From Phytophthora quininea (lineage: Eukaryota; Oomycota; Peronosporomycetes; Peronosporales; Peronosporaceae), in contig JAAVTG010000833.1 of the NCBI GenBank assembly GCA_011947345.1, positions 1 to 36,992 of the forward strand: 36,992 bases of DNA, in the 5' to 3' direction. The notes below the pieces were generated by a model. The model had not been told where the DNA came from, searched no databases, and was given only the letters and a program-made list of their open reading frames with translations. A program made the position numbers and the translations under genes. Positions 1 through 8,925 of the stretch are shown piece by piece (the stretch's first letter is position 1; each line of letters begins with the position of its first letter).

Positions 1-406
1 CTTCGGACGAGCAGATTTTTCTGAGTGGACGCCACGCAGGCTCGAAACGTTTACGCTGCGGCTGCATTCGATGACCCAGACACGTCTCACCGCCATCGGG
101 CATGGAAGTGCTTAGGTGGAACATTTGTTGTTCCTTCATCTGTCAAACTACGAATTGCTGAGGTGGGAGCATTGACTTCGTGCAACAACAATACAGCTTT
201 TCGATATTGATATTGCCACAAACCTATTCTACCCTACCGCCGCGTTTGCAGTCGTCACCGTCACCGTCGTATTTTCAATCTTCCTCCCGAATGTCGTGCC
301 CCACCACGTCGTAAACCTTTCCACAGCGTCGGGAATTCGACCACGTCCATTTTGCCCGACGCGGCAGGCTCGCCAATATTGACAGTGCCACCGATGAAAA
401 CAGTCT
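1..406. other. unassigned sequence left of LINE fragment
   Basis: No convincing gene on either strand. Open frames are short and have no recognisable motif. The stretch ends exactly where similarity to the LINE 3' end at 19.7-19.8 kb begins. Confidence 0.4.
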
Positions 407-562
407 TGCTGCAACAACTTGGCTTTACTCCGCCAGAAAATAGTATCCCGGAACCCATGCACCACATGTGGACGACATGAACGTAACTCTCACGGACAGA
501 TAGCTTATCACCTTAAGACGAGAAATCCGCTAAACAGTTAATCAATTCAATTTCCTTCCTTG
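407..562 (+). repeat. LINE 3'-end fragment A, inverted orientation
   Basis: This segment is the reverse complement, with a few differences, of 19840-19685. On the plus strand it encodes the last residues of the LINE ORF (LQQLGFTPPENS...HHMWTT) followed by the same non-coding 3' tail (TAGCTTATCACCTTAAGACG). In the copy at 19.7-20.0 kb this piece is directly continuous with the piece found here at 985-1137, so the two have been separated and flipped relative to each other. Confidence 0.75.
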
Positions 563-984
563 TCATCAACAACAAAGAGAGCATTTCTTAGTAATAGCAT
601 TCAGATATTTTGATCAAGCCAAACCTTGTGACTGCTGTAGGCACCGATGATTCTTGCGCAGGAGCACTTCAAACACCTCGAAACCCGCCTGCTGATGTAT
701 AGCATAAAGCTTATAAATCCGAGTCTTTCCCGAGACGGAAACGACAGCGGGAACCTGAATCGATCGGATTAGTGATCCGATCACAACGCACTTCGAAATC
801 GACCAGCGAGCACGCCTATCAAGTACAACAGCTATCTTATAGACACTTTGCTGTCCTCGGTACTCATGCGTTAGCACCAACTCGTGCTCGTCTTTGAAGT
901 ACTGATCGCTATGCTCTCGAATACCGTCGACGGAGCCATGATCGACAGTCCGCCGACCGCCGAAGAGCGACTGGAGGCATGGCA
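563..984 (-). other. unrecognised sequence inside the rearranged LINE copy
   Basis: Lies between LINE fragments A and B and has no counterpart next to the LINE copy at 19.7 kb. The minus strand stays open from fragment B through to about 614, adding roughly 120 residues (ending LLRKNHRCLQQSQGLA) that I cannot assign to any family. It may be a piece of a different repeat or of former flanking DNA carried by an inversion. Confidence 0.35.
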
Positions 985-1137
985 CGCGGACCACAGTAGC
1001 GCGGTTGCAATGAAGCTCATGTGCGTGTTGGTAGAGGAATTGGTAGTGCTTCTTGAACGAGTTCAGCAGATTGAGAATATTTGGCACTTCAGCTGTCGTT
1101 TCCTGGAAATAAATGTCGTTCCTGAGCCGCCAAGTTG
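985..1137 (-). repeat. LINE 3'-end fragment B
   Basis: Nearly identical to 19841-19993 over about 150 bp (for example one difference, AAATAAATG versus AAATGAATG). On the minus strand it encodes the same stretch as the LINE ORF2 C-terminus (TWRLRNDI, EVPNILNLLNSFKKHYQFL, HELHCNRATVVRV). It is sense on the minus strand, while neighbouring fragment A is sense on the plus strand. Confidence 0.75.
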
Positions 1138-1417
1138 TTGTTGATGACAAGGCAAGTTTGGGGAGGAGGGACCTTTCCTCCTCTTCGTTGGCGACAATCC
1201 ATGCTCAACATTAAATGTTTTGTATCCTCCATCATGGAGTTCACGGACCAAACCCATCGACTTGTTTCCTGCGGCTGAGCTCCGGCTCGAGCTGGCACCC
1301 CAAATGGTGCGCACAGGCAAAGAAGAGGAATTGGTTGCAGAATTTCTTTATGGTGAGCATTTTCCTCAAATACACCGTATACATCGATTAGAAAGCCAAT
1401 AGCTATTAGTATGCTAT

Positions 1418-2643
1418 CTAGGCGTCGTTAGCCAGCAGACGTAGACGACGAGACGAGCTGGAGCCTCCGCCGAAAGTGTTCTTCCACCACGACTTGACCT
1501 TCGACCACATGCCAGGCTTCTCCTGCGACGACGATCCGGTCGTCGTCGTCGTCTCCGGCGCAGACGTAGCGGGAATCGGCGTGGAAGAGCCCGACTCGTC
1601 CTTCGTGGACGAGCTGGCGGGGGCACGAGTCTTCACCTTAGGGACGGGGACCGCACTGACCGAAGCAGAGTCGTCGCTGCCGGATTCCGAGATGGAGGTG
1701 CCAAGGATGTCGTCGATGTTGTCGCTTCCAGCCGCAGACTCGGAGTCACTTTCGTCCAGACCAGTCTTCTTGGTAGGGTCTTCTTGGTTGGGGTCTTCTT
1801 GCCCTGGGTGGCCACTAGGTCGTCGCTACCAGACTCGGACATACTCTTTAGCAGGTCGTCGATGGCGCTAGCGTCGAGCGACTCAGAGTCGGTGCTGACA
1901 GGTGCAGTCTTGGTCTTCAGCTTGGGGGCCTTGGTTGCCTTGCCCCTAACGGCAGTAGCGGCATCGCTACCAGAGTCTGACCCGAACAGGCTTTTCAGCA
2001 GATCGTCCAGAGCGCTCGCATCGAACGAGTCCAACTCACTCGAAGCGATCGTCTTGGAATTTGTGGCCTTCGTCTTGGGGGCCTTCGTCGCCTTGCCCTT
2101 GATGGCAATCTGGTCGTCGCTGCCCGAGTCGGAGTCCGAGTCCAGCAGATCGTCCAGAGCGCTCGCATCGAACGAGTCTAACTCACTCGAAGCGATCGTC
2201 TTGGACTTTGTGGCCTTCGTCGCCTTGCCCTTGATGGCAATCTGGTCTGCTATGCCCGAGTCCGAGTCCGAGTCCAGCAGATCGTCCAGCGCGCTCGCAT
2301 CGAACGAGTCCAACTCACTCGAAGCGATCGTCTTGGACTTTGTGGCCTTCGTCTTGGGGGCCTTCGTCGCCTTGTCCATGGGCATCTGGTCTGCTATGCC
2401 CGCGTCGGAGTCCGAGTCCAGCAGATCGTCCAGCGCGCTGGCGTCGAATTCGTCGCTGCCGGCGGGCAAGCCCTTGGTCTTGCCCTTAGTAGCCACCGGA
2501 GCCCCGCTGCCGGACTCCGACGCGCTGGCGCTGTCAATCGGCGCTTTCGTCACGCCGGTTTTGGTCTTGACCACAGCGGCGGCGCTGTTGGTACTGGCGA
2601 GCAGAACAACTGCGGTGGCGATGAGGGCACGGTGGAGGCGCAT
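1418..2643 (-). CDS. secreted acidic Ser/Asp-rich repeat protein (one frameshift near the C-terminus)
   Basis: The ATG at 2643 opens a typical signal peptide (MRLHRALIATAVVLLAS..SAAA), and a strong oomycete core-promoter match lies about 45 nt upstream. The mature protein consists of about five repeats of 45-50 residues, each with a core near FDASALDDLL(D/K)SDSDSG followed by a Lys/Thr-rich arm (KATKAPKTKATKSKTIASS). As sequenced, this frame stops at 1633 (336 residues). The repeat theme continues in a second frame (ESDSESAAGSDNIDDIL, then SSSTKDESGSSTPIP) to a TAG at 1418-1420, so a small indel near 1773-1782, inside a duplicated ACCAAGAAGAC, has probably shifted the frame. The alternative C-terminus contains MWSKVKSWWKNTFGGG and ends RRLRLLANDA. 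No enzyme domain is visible. Function is unknown; a secreted, disordered, highly charged protein is what the sequence shows. The long plus-strand open frame across it is an antisense shadow. Confidence 0.75.
1760..2460 (-). repeat. tandem coding repeat of the secreted protein
   Basis: DNA-level repeat with a period of about 130-150 bp. The plus strand repeats CAGATCGTCCAG..GCGCT and CTCGAAGCGATCGTCTTGG at about 2000, 2140 and 2280, with diverged units on both sides. Unit length varies because the Lys/Thr arm is longer or shorter (KATKAPKTKATK versus KATKATK). Confidence 0.8.
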
Positions 2644-2685
2644 TCTGTATTGTCTGTCTATGCTGTTGGCCTCAACGAAGCGGGG

Positions 2686-2701
2686 CAAATTGCGGAGTGG
2701 C
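2686..2701 (-). promoter_or_regulatory. oomycete core promoter (Inr/FPR-like)
   Basis: The minus strand reads CCACTCCGCAATTTGC, close to the oomycete core GCTCATTYYNCAWTTT, and sits about 45 nt before the ATG at 2643. It is almost the same string as the one before the LPMO gene at 28465. Confidence 0.6.
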
Positions 2702-2703
2702 AA

Positions 2704-4033
2704 CAGCGTGGCTTCCTGTCACTGCCGGTGGACATGCTGCTGCGCAAAGAGCAGTTCTCCCGATCCCCAGATAATTCTAGGATCGGGACACTCAAACGTT
2801 TCCCCGACCTGATCGCTACCGTATTCTTGTCTTGGTCGTGGGAGTTTGACGAACAGAGCAACAACAACAAAACTCCACACCCTTGTAAGTCCTTCGAAGT
2901 CCAATGTGGGCCCACCAAAGCACACAGAGCTAACATGTAAACCGTAGCAGCACCGCTCCACCGCATTCTCGCTGCTCGAATTGGCTGCCACGACGCATCC
3001 GTGTTGACGATCATGCGGACACATGCGATCCAAGAAAGCGCCATTTTTTGGCGTAGGATCTGCCGTCTGAGCTGCCGTCTCTCGGGCAACAAATCAACCG
3101 TCCTGGGCATGGAAGATTCAGAACCAGAAGGAGCTCTCGCTGCTTTCCCAGTCAATCGATGTGTTCGGTGTGGCGTACGGTTCAAAGCAGTGATGCTGTG
3201 CGCTGCTTGAACCATGACGAACACAGTTCTGACAATGGTGATGGTGCTTCTGCCGTAACCATGTGCTGATCCATTCCCAACGTTTTCTCCGGATGCCAGT
3301 GCAGTTGTATGGCATTGAGTCGCCTTTTGACAAGCAGCGTCCTGGTCTGTTGCCCGTACCTCCTGGTGTCATGCTGTATCTTTATGGGCGACGACTGGCT
3401 GCCACGGCCTTGAGGTTCGAGTCTATCTCCTTGTGCAAATTAAAGCTCGGAACAGGTGTGATTGAGTAAGTTGACGGATCCCGGTGAAACTTATCTAGGG
3501 GCTGTAAAGCCCGTTGAGGTGGGCTGGTTCGGCCGTGAGGTCTCTGGAACCACAGGAAAGCCCACAAGTCATTGGTAGAATGCGAGGAGTTCATATTCAT
3601 GTACATCGAGCCAAGAAACGATACTTTCAGTCTTTTCAAATCAAACTCCGATGTTTCTGCAGTCTTGAACTACTACTGTACCCAACGGACTAGGCTTGCG
3701 CTGCAGAGAGACATTAAAATAAAAGCTTTGAGTTTGTTTTACGATGAAGCTCTGTCGCGGTCATCACGTGTCCCTTACCGCTGCAAGATCTTGTGGCACA
3801 CTTGCTGCTTTGTGCTGCATTATGTCGAAGGAACGTCCTGAACAAATATTTTACTATTATCGATGATAATAACACTTTTCACTTGCTTCTTCCTGCTGCA
3901 TACAGTAGAAAACTAGCTGCTTCTATCCATCAAGCTGTATCGTTTATCTGAGAATCAACATACCGAAACTTTGTGAATTAGAGGTGCGGTGCACGAATGG
4001 CCTCACATTCTTCGGTTCATTGCTTTGATAGTA
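2704..4033. other. no confident gene
   Basis: Several short open frames occur on both strands, none with a recognisable motif, signal peptide or promoter context. I see no RNA gene. Confidence 0.4.
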
Positions 4034-5259
4034 CAGTCACACCTCTCTACTTCACAGGCGTTTGGGCCGCTGAAAAGGGCCCATTCACTTAGAGGATCGG
4101 TCAAATTGAGGGAGAAGCTTTTATTTCATGTATGTGGTTATGGCTGCAAGAAGATGTCCACAGTCGTTTGGCGCCTTCTGTGAACTAACTGCATCTTGCT
4201 TGTTGTGGTATGCTCAAGATCGTTTGTTGTTCTCGGCTGGTATCACCAGCACACTGAAAAAGAAAAGCAAACAACTCCAAGCAATGCTTCAACGCAACTG
4301 AAAAGCTGGTATGGGAGGTTGTTCTGTGTCTTCCTCGCTGTCAGAAATGCTCAGTGTCTCTGTGTCATCCACAGGAGGCTCGTGGAAATCCTCACTCGCA
4401 TCCACTCCAATATACTCCTCCACACATTGGTTTATGTTCATGCTGGACATCATTCGGGCTAAATCATCAAGCACAACTTTGTCGACGGCCCCAGAATAAT
4501 CTTCAGCGTTTCGACTGTTTGCCATAGTTGCTCCATCGACAATTCTTGCTTTTGACCAGCAATTTTGAATGCATCCATTGACTAACGTGCTAATGCTGAT
4601 AGTCTTCTTGAAAGTTGCGCGCACTGTAGTGGGGCAATGGTCTTCAGGACCTGACCACGCGCTGTTGCTGACGACCGAGGACGTTGTCGGCTTAACCTGG
4701 TGTAGACTAAGAACCTGAGGTTAGTGAGCTCGAGTTGGATATCTTGGCAACGCTGTAGAGTCTCCCACTAGAGTCTAACCGATCTCATTCGGGAATTTGC
4801 AGACTACAATACAAGCAAGGTTCAGAGGAAGCGCCAGCTTCCTCGAGAGCGTGTTCATTCAAATCCCACTACACGCACCCATTCGATGACCTCGGTGTGC
4901 TGCATGGTAGGATGTCGCCTGCTCTTTAAGTTGACTTGGAGCTTCTCTTCTTGAGTTAGTGGGAGCAACACTACCAGGAGCCATCTTCCGGGTTGGAAGT
5001 CGTGCGGTATGACTTGATTCGTGCGGTATGACTCGATTCGTGCGGGATTGAGTGTAAACCACACGATTTGATGGGTGTGCTGTCGTCCATTTAACGAGGG
5101 GAACTACTAAACCTTGATGTCAGATAGCGGATAAAGGGGTGTGGGTGCAAATAGAGGAGTAGCACAGTGAAACCTATACTGTTCGGTTTGGACAGCGATG
5201 TTTCTGTCAACTAGAGGTGATTTCGGCAATTGAAGGGGTCCATTTAAAGAGGTGTGACT
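4034..5259 (-). mobile_element. decayed Tigger/pogo-like DNA transposon
   Basis: The left edge reads TA then CAGTCACACCTCTCTA. The right edge, reverse complemented, reads TAGTCACACCTCTTTA, giving an imperfect terminal inverted repeat of about 15 bp; the left copy is preceded by a TA dinucleotide. Between them, the minus strand at 4289-4624 encodes what looks like the C-terminal tail of a DDE_1 transposase. The sequence in between is non-coding. The right terminal base differs from the expected CAG/CTG end, so the element is probably dead. Confidence 0.5.
4289..4624 (-). pseudogene. C-terminal fragment of Tigger/pogo-type transposase
   Basis: About 110 codons, with the first Met-like position a TTG, so no true start. 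The order of motifs resembles the region after the DDE_1 catalytic core of Tigger-like transposases: a helix that lets the transposase reach a Cys-Trp motif (STLVNGCIQNCWSKARIV), then an acidic tail (SMNINQCVEEYIGVD, then DDTETLSISDSEEDTEQPP). No HTH or catalytic Asp residues remain upstream. The assignment is by general resemblance; an alternative is an unrelated acidic ORF. Confidence 0.45.
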
Positions 5260-6117
5260 AACTTTTGATCGCAGTTGCTTCGGAAAGCCATGAAGCTCAA
5301 AGACAAAGCAACGATCTTTGTCGAAACATCAAATCTAGGATTATTACCTTCAGCATCGCATCACGAAACTACTAGCGTTTGGTTGGAGTACCAATGTTAT
5401 GGATTAGCAGTCCAATTTGTGGAGATTCCCAGACAACGAAGCTAACGACGACGACGCTGTCGCCGCCTGCCCGACAGCTCTCGCTAAAGCACCTTTTTCA
5501 GCACCTTTTTGAGCACCTTTGCGCACCTTCAGCACCTTCCCTGTCAAACCAGATCACCCAAATTACCAGGACGAGTTAGTTTCAACTGAAAACGGGGCAC
5601 GGTTAGGGCGGTCCGCCCAAGTGCGAGCCGAACGAGCGGTGCGATCGTCTCGCAATCGCGAAACGGCACTTCCCAAAGCACAAGCCCACAAGGATGGCTC
5701 CACCACGAGATCCCCCAATCGCAATGCTGGTCGATGGAAGCGGCCAGAGTTCGGGCTCTGGTGAGTCCTCACGCTTGCTGTGGAGTCGAATTGATGAGCT
5801 AGAGGAGCTTCAAAACAAGTTGGCTAAGATGCAAGAGCTACTATCAAGTCTTGTGGAGCTTCATGAGGAAGTCGTTACCAGCGTGAGCGACAACATGCTT
5901 GCTGCTTTTGGCCACTGCTGCAGAAGGAAGTGAGCTCCGTCAAGATGTGGATGCTCCATTTTCAGATGAGTTACACGCAGCGATTGCCAAGGATCGACAC
6001 TAAATGGGGAGACATATACAACCAACGAAAATATGTGTATTCGTTTTGAATACGATGTTCTGCTTAAAGAGTTACATTAGCAGTGAGTGCACGCTTGACT
6101 TCATTCGAAATGCCCTA
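5260..6117. other. mostly unassigned; one small coiled-coil ORF
   Basis: The only frame with protein-like composition is the small plus-strand ORF at 5694-5933, listed separately. A short imprecise repeat of AGCACCTTT occurs at about 5489-5535. Nothing else is recognisable. Confidence 0.4.
5694..5933 (+). CDS. small putative coiled-coil protein (79 aa)
   Basis: The ATG starts MAPPRDPPIAMLVDG, followed by a Gly/Ser stretch and a Leu/Glu-rich amphipathic segment (SRIDELEELQNKLAKMQELL) that would form a coiled coil. It stops at 5931-5933. No signal peptide or known domain. It sits just beyond the 3' end of the MULE/Ulp1 gene on the opposite strand and could be a relic of a transposon accessory protein or chance. 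Confidence 0.25.
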   Translation: MAPPRDPPIAMLVDGSGQSSGSGESSRLLWSRIDELEELQNKLAKMQELLSSLVELHEEVVTSVSDNMLAAFGHCCRRK

Positions 6118-6364
6118 AAGTTTCATCCAGCCGGTGGTATCCCCACGACGCGCCTCGTCGTTCGTGTCGCTCTTGGACAGAATGGTCCACAGCAGCCGTA
6201 GACGCATCACGCTCAGCACCTCCTCTGCAATGCCCTCTCGGTTCTTCAAGTCGCGTGCTCCACGAACATAGTTATATGCTTGTGCTATGCAAAACAAGCC
6301 GCAACTAACACCGTCGTCTTGGGTCGACTGCTTCAGCTTGGTTAAAACCACAGCAGGAAGTTGC
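6118..6364 (-). pseudogene. Ulp1-like (C48) peptidase, C-terminal part with catalytic Cys
   Basis: This is the end of the MULE-associated Ulp1-like gene, cut off from the rest by the gypsy insertion. It carries the hallmark end of a Ulp1 fold: a Gln followed a few residues later by the nucleophile Cys-Gly (STQDDGVSCGLFCIAQAYNY), then a helical C-terminus ending GDTTGWMKL. The upstream part, with the His and Asp of the triad, lies at 12505-13698. Removing the insert and one copy of the target duplication joins the two in one reading frame (..IEVAQL then PAVVLTKLK..). C48 peptidases process or remove SUMO-like modifiers. The function here is inferred from motifs only. Confidence 0.7.
6360..6364. 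repeat. target-site duplication GTTGC (left copy)
   Basis: GTTGC directly before the 3' LTR. The identical copy follows the other LTR at 12505-12509. Confidence 0.9.
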
Positions 6365-6754
6365 TGTCGGGACGCGTGGCGGCGGTGGCGAGGTAAGCGT
6401 TGGTGTGGATACTGTGGAGGGACGACGCAAATTGGAAACTGAACTATGTTTGTGATGTTCTCTTTGCTAGCTACGACATGCATGCCATGGAGGCGCTTCT
6501 TGGGCTTCTCCATGGTGGGTAAGTTTTTCTTTGCCTATACTAAACCTAAATATAAAACGTTTCCTTTTCCTTTGTTTTCCTAAGAGTTGCCGATGAGTGC
6601 TCGGCACTCAAGTGGCGAGTGCCTGCCGTGCGCTCCTGGCCTCACAAGGCAGGCTGGCGCACGGCGGCCGTGGCACTTGGCCGCTGGCGTGCAGGTCAGC
6701 ACGCCAGGAAGAAGTTGGCCCGGGCGTGCTGACCTGCACGCACCCGGCCTGACA
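6365..6754 (-). repeat. 3' LTR of the gypsy element
   Basis: A near-identical repeat of 12111-12504. The plus strand starts TGTCGGGACGCG and ends CGGCCTGACA. It contains a TATA-like stretch (AAATATAAAACG on plus) and a strong inverted repeat at 6687-6741. The pol frame runs through the polypurine tract into this LTR and ends near 6608. Confidence 0.95.
6687..6741. repeat. 19-bp perfect inverted repeat inside the LTR
   Basis: The left arm at 6687-6705 is the exact reverse complement of the right arm at 6723-6741 (GGCGTGCTGACCTGCACGC), with a 17-nt loop. The left arm itself holds a smaller GGCGTGC/GCACGCC palindrome. The other LTR has the same structure at 12437-12491 with one end mismatch. 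In element orientation it lies close to the LTR start. Confidence 0.85.
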
Positions 6755-6766
6755 TCTCCCCTGCTT
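6755..6766 (-). promoter_or_regulatory. polypurine tract of the gypsy element
   Basis: The minus strand reads AAGCAGGGGAGA immediately before the 3' LTR (TGTCAGG..), the expected position and composition for plus-strand DNA priming in LTR retrotransposons. Confidence 0.75.
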
Positions 6767-7240
6767 GTGTTCGCGTTGGCGACGCCGATATTCCTCAAGG
6801 AGTTGTTGCCAATGCGAGACATGCTTGATGTCTTTCTCGTTTTCCCAGGTCGCTTCGTGTTCATGGATGCCATGCCACTGAACTAACCATTGACGCTTGC
6901 GGCGTCTCGAGCGGTTCTTCAACAACTTCTCTACCAGGAATAGTTGTTCTTCAGTTTCATCATTGAGAATGAGAGGAACCGCTTTCGGTATCGGACGATT
7001 TGGAAAGTCCGACACATTGGTTTTGTAGTGCGACAAGAGTTCGACGTTGAACGTTGGGTTGAGTCTCTTCATGGAGTTTGGAAGAATCAACTTGGCGACA
7101 TTGTCGTTGATCATGCGTTCGATCACGAAAGGTCCAACCTTCTTAGCCGCTAGTTTTGCTTTCTTTAGCTCTGTATCCTTGTTGACTGTCTTTAGCGGTA
7201 GGTTCTTCGTATCGAGCAGCACTAAGTCTCCTTCTTTGAA
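6767..7240 (-). CDS. gypsy pol C-terminus with chromodomain
   Basis: A post-integrase segment (VDFKEGDLVLLDTKNLPLK, then KKVGPFVIERM and LNPTFNVELLSHYK) leads into a chromodomain. That domain has the start EEQLFLVEKLL, the aromatic core RKRQWLVQWHG, EATWENEKDI and a closing helix HWQQLLEEYRRRQ. Chromodomains at the integrase C-terminus define chromoviruses and direct integration to marked chromatin. This frame differs from the integrase frame, so there is a frameshift near 7225-7250. It lacks its own start and would be part of the pol polyprotein. The open frame continues across the PPT into the LTR. Confidence 0.85.
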
Positions 7241-8187
7241 GTCGACTTGACGACGTTTGCGATCGTAGTACTCTTTCTGTTTGTTTGCGCGTATTCCAAG
7301 TTCTTGCGAGCTTCTTCCACGATCTCTTGTCGTTCCTTTGCAAAATTTCTTGCGAATTCTGCAATCGTTACGTCTTGCTCTGACTGAAGTAGCTCTCTCA
7401 TCTCTTCAGCAACTATGTTCGACACTTTACGTCCTGTGTCTACTTCGAACGGAGTAAGCTTTGTTGATGCGTTGACGAGTGTTGAGTGGGCATACTCCAC
7501 TGTTCCGAGATGCTTTACCCAATCGTCGCCATGGTGCGATACCATGCATCTCAGTGCGTCTTCTAACACTAGATTCTGACGTTCCGTTTGACCATCTGCT
7601 TGAGCTCTGTGAGCTGTGGTCATGCTAAGCTTGACGCCCATCAGCTGCATCAATGACTTCCAGAAGTCCGAAATGAACTTCGAGTCACGATCACTGATGA
7701 TTACCTTTGGTAGTCCATGGTGTCTGACAACAGCATCAAAGAAAACTTTTGCTGTGTCTTGGGCATCAGCTGTGGTGTAGGTTGGTGCATATTTTGCGCA
7801 CTTCGATAGTTTGTCGACAGCCACAAAGATAGCATCGAATCCTTCCGACGCAGGTAATCCTGTGATGAAGTCCATTGAAATGACTTCCCAACATTCCTTA
7901 GGAATGGGTATTGGCATAAGAAGTCCTTGCTTCTTTTGACTGTTAGACTTCCATCTTGCACAGGTCTCACAGGTACGAACGTATTCACGAACGTCGCGAT
8001 CCATAGTCGGCCACCAATACCATTGCGATAGCTTGAGGTAGGTGCGACGACTACCTGGATGCGCCGAAGTGTTACCATCATGAAATTCCGTGATGATGTT
8101 GGTACGTAACTGTTTGCGTTTAGGCACACACAAACGGTAGACTTTGTCTTTCTTTCTCTTGAAGAAGAGAAGACTGTTGTGTTTCAC
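7222..8187 (-). CDS. gypsy integrase
   Basis: The integrase portion of pol, about 320 codons without interruption. The N-terminal zinc-binding region has paired His (HDGNTSAH) and CETCARW, with WYWWPTMDRDV between them. The DDE core follows: the first Asp in SMDFITGLP, the second in IISDRDSKF, and the Glu in QADGQTERQN. The conserved PFEVDTGRK and a coiled C-terminal segment (FAKERQEIVEEARKNLEYA) follow. All three catalytic acids are present, so this domain looks functional by sequence even though its neighbours are frameshifted. Confidence 0.9.
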   Translation of the reverse strand: MKHNSLLFFKRKKDKVYRLCVPKRKQLRTNIITEFHDGNTSAHPGSRRTYLKLSQWYWWPTMDRDVREYVRTCETCARWKSNSQKKQGLLMPIPIPKECWEVISMDFITGLPASEGFDAIFVAVDKLSKCAKYAPTYTTADAQDTAKVFFDAVVRHHGLPKVIISDRDSKFISDFWKSLMQLMGVKLSMTTAHRAQADGQTERQNLVLEDALRCMVSHHGDDWVKHLGTVEYAHSTLVNASTKLTPFEVDTGRKVSNIVAEEMRELLQSEQDVTIAEFARNFAKERQEIVEEARKNLEYAQTNRKSTTIANVVKSTSKKET

Positions 8188-8925
8188 GAACTTTTCCGGA
8201 TTAGCACCGTTTGTCCCTGCTGTTTGAAAGCAACGTCCGACTCATATCCACGACTAAATTTCTGCATGTCGGACAGATGGGGACTCACAAAGTGGAAATC
8301 GACGCTGTTGACTTGTTCTTGTGGGACGCCAATCGGGCGACTCTCCCCGTAAGTCGACATCGTCGAGAATGAGGTGCGAATCATCAACCGAAAGGTGACG
8401 AAACACCGATGATTGAACCATGTTCTCATGGTGACGCACGTTGTGCACACGAGTCATCACATTCATGAACTGTGTAAGTGACTTCAGGTAACGGAGCTGG
8501 TTTCTCTTCGAGCTCGTCCGGATCTTCCACCGAAGGTCGTGATAACGCATCAGCGACCACGTTAGCTTTGCCACGTACATGATGCAACGTGAACGTGAAG
8601 TTGTGAGTTAAGAAGCGAGCCATCTTCGGTGACACTCGAGGATGATGCAACATCCACGAACATGCAGAACTGTCTGTATAGACATCAAACGGACGTCCAT
8701 GTAGATAGTGTCTCCATTTCTCTGTTGCTGTTTTGATGGCGAGCAACTCCTTCTCATGCGTAGGCCACGCACGTTCATGTTCATCAAACTTCTTGGAAAG
8801 AAGGCGATCGGATGGTCGGCACCATCGTAGTTCTGTGACAGAACTCCACCCATGCAATACCCAGATGCATCGTTTGTTACGACAAACGGTCGTGAGAAGT
8901 CGGGCAACTTCAACGTTGGGGCTTG
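8188..8925 (-). pseudogene. gypsy RNase H domain (frameshifted)
   Basis: The RNase H region of pol. The first part (PFVVTNDASGYCMGGVLSQN) has the initial catalytic Asp. The second part (SKKFDEHERAWPTHEKELL, with the Glu, then DVYTDSSACSWML) lies in another frame. A single missing base near 8803 explains the break. It ends with the family-typical RGKANVVADALSRP. The linker to integrase (8188-8450) also changes frame. Confidence 0.8.

Noticed and set aside
985..1137. plus-strand ORF across the LINE fragment
   Set aside because: The minus strand encodes the LINE ORF2 C-terminus and matches the copy at 19.8 kb.
407..1137. Twin-primed LINE insertion
   Set aside because: The inverted and sense pieces are in the wrong order for twin priming.
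1760..2460. CRISPR-like array
   Set aside because: The repeats are long, imperfect and in frame within a protein-coding gene; no spacers or cas genes, and the genome is eukaryotic.
1784..2812. 342-codon plus-strand open frame
   Set aside because: Antisense of the repeat protein. The opposite strand has the signal peptide, promoter and sensible repeats; the long frame results from the repeat composition.
2658..3224. 188-codon minus-strand frame upstream of the repeat protein
   Set aside because: It runs over the promoter of the repeat protein, has mixed composition and no recognisable domain.
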